Assembly: GCA_029781465.1 (NCBI GenBank)
Contig: JAKOWQ010000029.1
Span: 1 to 7,569 of the forward strand
Source: Pseudomonadota bacterium
GTDB lineage: Bacteria > Pseudomonadota > Alphaproteobacteria > Sphingomonadales > Sphingomonadaceae
DNA length: 7,569 bases
Direction: 5' to 3'
The translations under genes and the position numbers were made by a program. Shown one piece after another: positions 4,768 to 7,569 of this stretch. Each line of letters starts with the position of its first letter. Position 1 is the first letter of the stretch. The notes beneath the pieces are model-generated. The model saw nothing but the letters and a program-made list of their open reading frames with translations, did not search any database and was not told the origin of the DNA.

Positions 4768-6367
4768 CGGCGGCCTCCTCATCTTCGAACCAGTGGGCGC
4801 GGGCAGCCATGATGATCTCGTTGCCCTGCTCTTCGCTCAGGCCGTATTCGCCCAGCACGCCGCCCTTGTCTTCGCTGCGTTCGCTGCGCTCGCGGCGCAG
4901 GGGCACGGCCCCGTCGCGGCGGCGTTGCTCGGTGCGCTTCTTGGCGATCAGCTCATCGGTGGCGAGATCGGCAAGATCGTCGAGCGTCTTGATCCCAGCC
5001 TTGCCCAGGGTGACCAGCATGGCTTCGGTCAGATGCGGCATTTCTGCCAGGGCATCTTCCACGCCCAGCCCGCGGCGCTGCTCGCGGCTGGCTTCCTCGC
5101 GCCGTTCCAGCGCTTCGGCGGCGCGGCTCTGCAGCTCCTCGGCCAGTTCCTCATCGAAGCCTTCGATCGTCGCCAGTTCGGCAAGTTCGATATAGGCGAC
5201 TTCTTCCAGCTCGCTGAAGCCTTCTGCGACCAGCAGCTGCGAAAGGGTTTCATCGACGTCGAGCTCTTCCTCGAACATCTTGGAGCGCTCGGCGAATTCC
5301 TTCTGGCGCTTTTCCGAAGCCTCGGCCTCGGTCATGATGTCGATCTGGCTGCCGGTAAGCTGGCTGGCGAGGCGCACGTTCTGGCCCCGCCGGCCAATCG
5401 CCAGGCTCAGCTGATCGTCGGGCACCACCACTTCGATCCGGCTTTCCTCTTCGTCGATCACCACGCGGCTGACCGTGGCGGGCTGGAGCGCGTTGACCAC
5501 GAAGGTCGCGGTGTCCTCGCTCCAGGGAATGATGTCGATCTTTTCGCCCTGCATTTCCTGCACGACCGCCTGGACGCGGCTGCCCTTCATGCCGACGCAG
5601 GCGCCGACCGGATCGATCGACGAATCGCGGCTGATCACGCCGATCTTGGCGCGGCTGCCCGGATCGCGGGCGGCGGCCTTGATCTCGATGATGTTGTCGT
5701 AGATTTCGGGCACTTCCTGCGCGAACAGCTTCTTCATGAACTCGGGGTGCGCGCGGGAAAGGAAGATCTGCGGCCCGCGGTTCTGGCGCTCAACCTTCAT
5801 GATCAGCGCGCGGACGCGTTCGCCGACGCGGGCAACCTCGCGCGGGATCTGCTGATCGCGGCGGATCACGCCTTCGGCGCGGCCCAGGTTGACGATCACG
5901 TGGCCGAATTCGACCGACTTGATCACGCCCGTCACCAGTTCACCGGCGCGGTCCTTGAATTCCTCGTACTGGCGCTCGCGCTCGGCATCGCGGACCTTCT
6001 GGAAGATCACCTGCTTGGCCGACTGCGCGTCGATCCGCCCCAGATCGACCGGAGGCAGCGGATCGACGATGAAATCGCCCAGCTTGGCATCGGCCTGGAG
6101 CTTCTGCGCAGCCTTGAGATCGACCTGCTTGAAGTAGTCCTCAACCTCCTCGACCACCTCGACAACGCGCCACAGGCGCAGGTCGCCGGTACGCGGATCG
6201 AGCTTGGCGCGGATGTCGTTCTCGGCGCCGTAGCGGTTGCGCGCGCTCTTCTGGATCGCCTCTTCCATCGCCTCGATGACGATCGCCTTGTCGATCATCT
6301 TCTCGGTCGCGACCGAGTTGGCGATCGCGAGCAGTTCGGCGCGGTTTGCGGAAATCGGACTGGCCAT
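4748..6367 (-). CDS. nusA: Transcription termination/antitermination factor NusA
   Basis: A 539-residue NusA, an RNA-polymerase-bound factor acting in pausing, intrinsic termination and rRNA antitermination. Domains: N-terminal polymerase-binding domain (1 to about 125; AIVIEAMEEAIQKSARNRYG at 28-47); S1 domain (about 139-205; GELVTGVIKSVEFGHVIVNLG); KH1 (about 225-282) with GMKG at 259-262; KH2 (about 312-346) with GRRG at 325-328. Two C-terminal acidic helix-hairpin-helix repeats follow. The first is at about 374-420 (LSQLLVAEGFSELEEVAY). The second begins LTEAMLVTLGKAGIKTLDDLA (446-466) and ends GLSEEQGNEIIMAARAHWF (509-527). The second is split by a basic insertion of about 30 residues (475-505). 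The ATG at 6367 follows the rimP TGA by two bases and has AGGAAG at 6375-6380, seven bases upstream, inside rimP. Length is near the 490-550 residues common in alphaproteobacteria. Confidence 0.97.
   Translation of the reverse strand: MASPISANRAELLAIANSVATEKMIDKAIVIEAMEEAIQKSARNRYGAENDIRAKLDPRTGDLRLWRVVEVVEEVEDYFKQVDLKAAQKLQADAKLGDFIVDPLPPVDLGRIDAQSAKQVIFQKVRDAERERQYEEFKDRAGELVTGVIKSVEFGHVIVNLGRAEGVIRRDQQIPREVARVGERVRALIMKVERQNRGPQIFLSRAHPEFMKKLFAQEVPEIYDNIIEIKAAARDPGSRAKIGVISRDSSIDPVGACVGMKGSRVQAVVQEMQGEKIDIIPWSEDTATFVVNALQPATVSRVVIDEEESRIEVVVPDDQLSLAIGRRGQNVRLASQLTGSQIDIMTEAEASEKRQKEFAERSKMFEEELDVDETLSQLLVAEGFSELEEVAYIELAELATIEGFDEELAEELQSRAAEALERREEASREQRRGLGVEDALAEMPHLTEAMLVTLGKAGIKTLDDLADLATDELIAKKRTEQRRRDGAVPLRRERSERSEDKGGVLGEYGLSEEQGNEIIMAARAHWFEDEEAADADSSQ
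4774..4779 (-). promoter_or_regulatory. Perfect Shine-Dalgarno deciding the ylxR start
   Basis: AGGAGG on the minus strand, six bases before the ATG at 4767 and inside the 3' end of nusA. It is the strongest ribosome site in the operon and favours the shorter YlxR start over the ATG at 4782, whose upstream bases show no purine-rich match. Confidence 0.7.
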
Positions 6368-6369
6368 TT

Positions 6370-6930
6370 TCAGTCTTCCTGTTCTTCGAGAATCTCGTCG
6401 GCACCGCTGGTATCAAGCGGGCGGGTTGCGGCGATCAGCCGGTCGGTCAGGACCAGCTTGGCGGAAACAATGTCGGCAAGCGGAAAGGAGACCGGGCCGG
6501 ACTTCTTGTCGGCCAAGGTCACCACCTCGCCTTCGATGCCGGTCAGGTCGCCCTGAAGCGACTTGCGGTTGCCTTCGACGGGGTTGGCAAGCTGGATGCG
6601 TGCCTCATGCCCCGCCCACTGGGCATAGTCCCTGGCACGGGTCAGCGGACGATCGATCCCCGGCGAGGAAACCTCGAGCCGATAGGCTTCGTCGATCAGC
6701 ACCTCGCCCTGATCCTCAAGCGCATCGAGCGCGTCGGAAATCCGGTGCGAGAGCGCGGCGCAGTCCTCGATCACCAGCTGCCCGGTCTCGGGACGCTCGG
6801 CCATGACCTGGAGCGTATGCTCCTCGTCCCCGATCTCCCCGCCCTTGTAATAGCGCACACGCACGAGGTCGAAGCCCAGGGCCTTGGCCTCGGGTTCGAT
6901 CACCTGGGTAAGACGCGCGATATCCGCCAC
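6370..6930 (-). CDS. rimP: Ribosome maturation factor RimP
   Basis: A 186-residue RimP, which assists assembly of the 30S subunit around proteins S9/S19. The N-terminal alpha/beta domain spans about residues 5-90 (IEPEAKALGFDLVRVRY at 11-27, HTLQVMAERPETG at 38-50, CAALSHRISDALD at 57-69). It ends in the family signature YRLEVSSPGIDRPLTRARDY (83-102). A C-terminal SH3-like barrel follows (about 103-165; EARIQLANPVEGNRKSLQGD ... GEVVTLA ... FPLADIVSAKLVL) and then an acidic tail. The start is taken as GTG at 6928-6930 because GGAG (6936-6939) is well spaced before it. An upstream in-frame TTG at 6960 would add ten residues without family similarity and has no better site. It is the first gene of the operon, divergent from the gene at 7140, and ends two bases before nusA. 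Confidence 0.95.
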   Translation of the reverse strand: MADIARLTQVIEPEAKALGFDLVRVRYYKGGEIGDEEHTLQVMAERPETGQLVIEDCAALSHRISDALDALEDQGEVLIDEAYRLEVSSPGIDRPLTRARDYAQWAGHEARIQLANPVEGNRKSLQGDLTGIEGEVVTLADKKSGPVSFPLADIVSAKLVLTDRLIAATRPLDTSGADEILEEQED

Positions 6931-6971
6931 TGTAACTCCATTGTCGCGACAGGGTGGCAAAGCTCCTTGGT

Positions 6972-6993
6972 GCCGGCCCCTTGTGGCGCCAGC
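6972..6993 (-). other. Imperfect hairpin in the rimP leader
   Basis: Minus-strand arms GCTGGCGCC and GGGGCCGGC, around the loop ACAA, pair at eight of nine positions (one G-T wobble, one G-G mismatch). It lies in the presumed 5' untranslated leader, about 40 nt before the rimP GTG. No T-run follows, so it is not an intrinsic terminator. A role in autoregulation of the nusA operon is conceivable but not shown. Confidence 0.3.
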
Positions 6994-7026
6994 CCTGACC
7001 TTGCTTCACAATGTCGGGATGGCGGC

Positions 7027-7055
7027 CAGATAGGCGGGTGGCAATGGAATTGCAA
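7027..7055 (-). promoter_or_regulatory. Candidate promoter of the rimP-nusA-ylxR-infB-rbfA operon
   Basis: On the minus strand TTGCAA (7050-7055) and TATCTG (7027-7032) are separated by 17 bases. Each keeps four of six consensus bases and the spacing is ideal. It would give a leader of about 90 nt before the rimP GTG at 6930. It is the best pair I found in the divergent region, but alphaproteobacterial promoters are loosely conserved, so this is tentative. Confidence 0.35.
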
Positions 7056-7091
7056 GCATTAGAATAGGGTCCTGCTTGACCTTGGCGCACA

Positions 7092-7104
7092 GCTGTCGGA
7101 CAGC
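7092..7104. repeat. 13-bp palindrome GCTGTC-G-GACAGC upstream of the YncE-like gene
   Basis: Perfect 6-bp arms around a single central G, centred about 40 bp before the ATG at 7140. A related perfect palindrome, TGTCGCGACA, lies at 6942-6951 beside the rimP start, and a half-like TGTCGGGA lies at 7012-7019. It may be an operator for the plus-strand gene or for both divergent genes. No regulator is identified. Confidence 0.35.
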
Positions 7105-7139
7105 AGGACAAAGCGATCTTCGTGAGGGGGAGGAAACCG

Positions 7140-7569
7140 ATGCGCCCGATCACCCTGGCTGCCGTTCTGGCGCTGAGCCTGCCGGCGCTGACAGCGTCCC
7201 CTGCCCTGGCCGAGCCGGCCGCCCTGGCCGATGGACAGCCTCTCCCGACCGGACAGTCCCTGACCCCGCTTGCCGCGCCCAGCGCTAGCTTTGCGCCGCT
7301 GGTGGCCCATGCCGGGCCGCACCCCGAATTCGTTGCCGACGGGGCAGCGGCGGCGGCTGTCAGCCCCAACGGGCGCGAGATGCTGATACTGACCAGCGGC
7401 TTCAACCGTTTTGTTGGCGCCGATGGCAAGATCGTGCCCGCGCAGAGCGGGCAATACGTCTTCCGCTATGCGATCGGAGCCAAGGGCAGCAAGCTGATCC
7501 AGACCTTGATCGTCCCCAACAGCTATGGCGGTGTGGCCTGGCTGCCCGACGGCAGCGGCTTTGTGGTCG
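7140..7569 (+). CDS. Secreted YncE-like beta-propeller / alkaline-phosphatase-family protein, 5' part
   Basis: Open from ATG 7140 to the window end, 143 residues visible. GGAGG at 7129-7133, six bases before the ATG, supports the start. Residues 1-24 form a signal peptide: a short basic start, a hydrophobic stretch (ITLAAVLALSLPALTA) and an ALA cleavage site before EPAALA, so the product is exported. The mature start LPTGQSLTPLAAPSASFAPL (35-54), AAAVSPNGREMLILTSGFNR (71-90), QYVFRYAI (105-112) and VPNSYGGVAWLPDGSGFVV (125-143) fit the first blades of a family I know as bifunctional YncE/alkaline phosphatase. In that family they read 'PTGq.itPlaaPGa.f..L', 'SPDGktLLvLTSGyN' and 'vPNtf.Gi.w.PdG..FyVsGG'. 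The full protein would be several hundred residues longer, with a phosphoesterase domain outside the window. The specific substrate is unknown. It is divergent from rimP and probably functionally unrelated to it. Confidence 0.75.
   Translation, partial: MRPITLAAVLALSLPALTASPALAEPAALADGQPLPTGQSLTPLAAPSASFAPLVAHAGPHPEFVADGAAAAAVSPNGREMLILTSGFNRFVGADGKIVPAQSGQYVFRYAIGAKGSKLIQTLIVPNSYGGVAWLPDGSGFVV

Noticed and set aside
4768..4782. Longer ylxR start at ATG 4782
   Set aside because: No ribosome site upstream. AGGAGG at 4774-4779 fits the ATG at 4767 exactly.
4313..6556. Plus-strand open frame of 747 codons antisense to ylxR, nusA and rimP
   Set aside because: Same explanation: codon-register shadow of nusA. 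Composition is skewed and the sense gene is a clear NusA.
6931..6960. Longer rimP start at TTG 6960
   Set aside because: A TTG codon adding ten residues with no family similarity; the GTG at 6930 has a well-spaced GGAG.
6931..7139. tRNA (metY-like) gene upstream of rimP, as in E. coli
   Set aside because: No cloverleaf, no TTCGA-type T-loop and no CCA-ended acceptor stem could be found in the 209 nt.

Overview
The window comes from a GC-rich alphaproteobacterium, most likely of the Sphingomonadales (Erythrobacter/Novosphingobium-like). This rests on gene order, the fused YlxR-YlxQ protein, the NusA tail and codon use; no species can be named. Most of it is a housekeeping translation/transcription operon. 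I do not see a mobile element, CRISPR array, rRNA, tRNA or recognisable defence system.

Layout, left to right. Positions 2-520 (+) are the 3' part of a YceI-family gene that starts before the window. It meets, tail to tail with a 26-nt overlap, a DUF2239 gene on the minus strand (495-1034). A 71-nt gap (1035-1105) follows, holding a promoter, two related palindromes and a hairpin over the DUF2239 ribosome binding site. From 6930 down to 1106 on the minus strand lies the operon rimP - nusA - ylxR (with fused L7Ae-like domain) - infB - rbfA. A 209-nt divergent intergenic region (6931-7139) separates rimP from a plus-strand gene starting at 7140. That gene encodes a secreted YncE-like beta-propeller / alkaline-phosphatase-family protein and runs off the right end.

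How the genes work together: RimP and RbfA mature the 30S subunit, IF-2 starts translation, NusA controls elongation, pausing and antitermination of RNA polymerase, and YlxR/YlxQ-type proteins bind RNA. The five genes are tightly packed: 2-nt gap rimP/nusA, 20-nt overlap nusA/ylxR, ATGA overlap ylxR/infB, 24-nt gap infB/rbfA. Translational coupling is therefore likely. Start codons were revised where ribosome binding sites decide: GTG at 6930 for rimP, ATG at 4767 for ylxR, GTG at 1495 for rbfA.

The least explained part is the DUF2239 control region. Its own promoter is flanked and overlapped by two copies of a CCGG-centred palindrome. A 6-bp hairpin buries the Shine-Dalgarno sequence only in transcripts that start upstream of the predicted start site. 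Other points worth a look are a Thr-for-Asn change in the IF-2 G4 motif, an insertion in the last NusA repeat, and TGTCG-type palindromes in the rimP divergent region.
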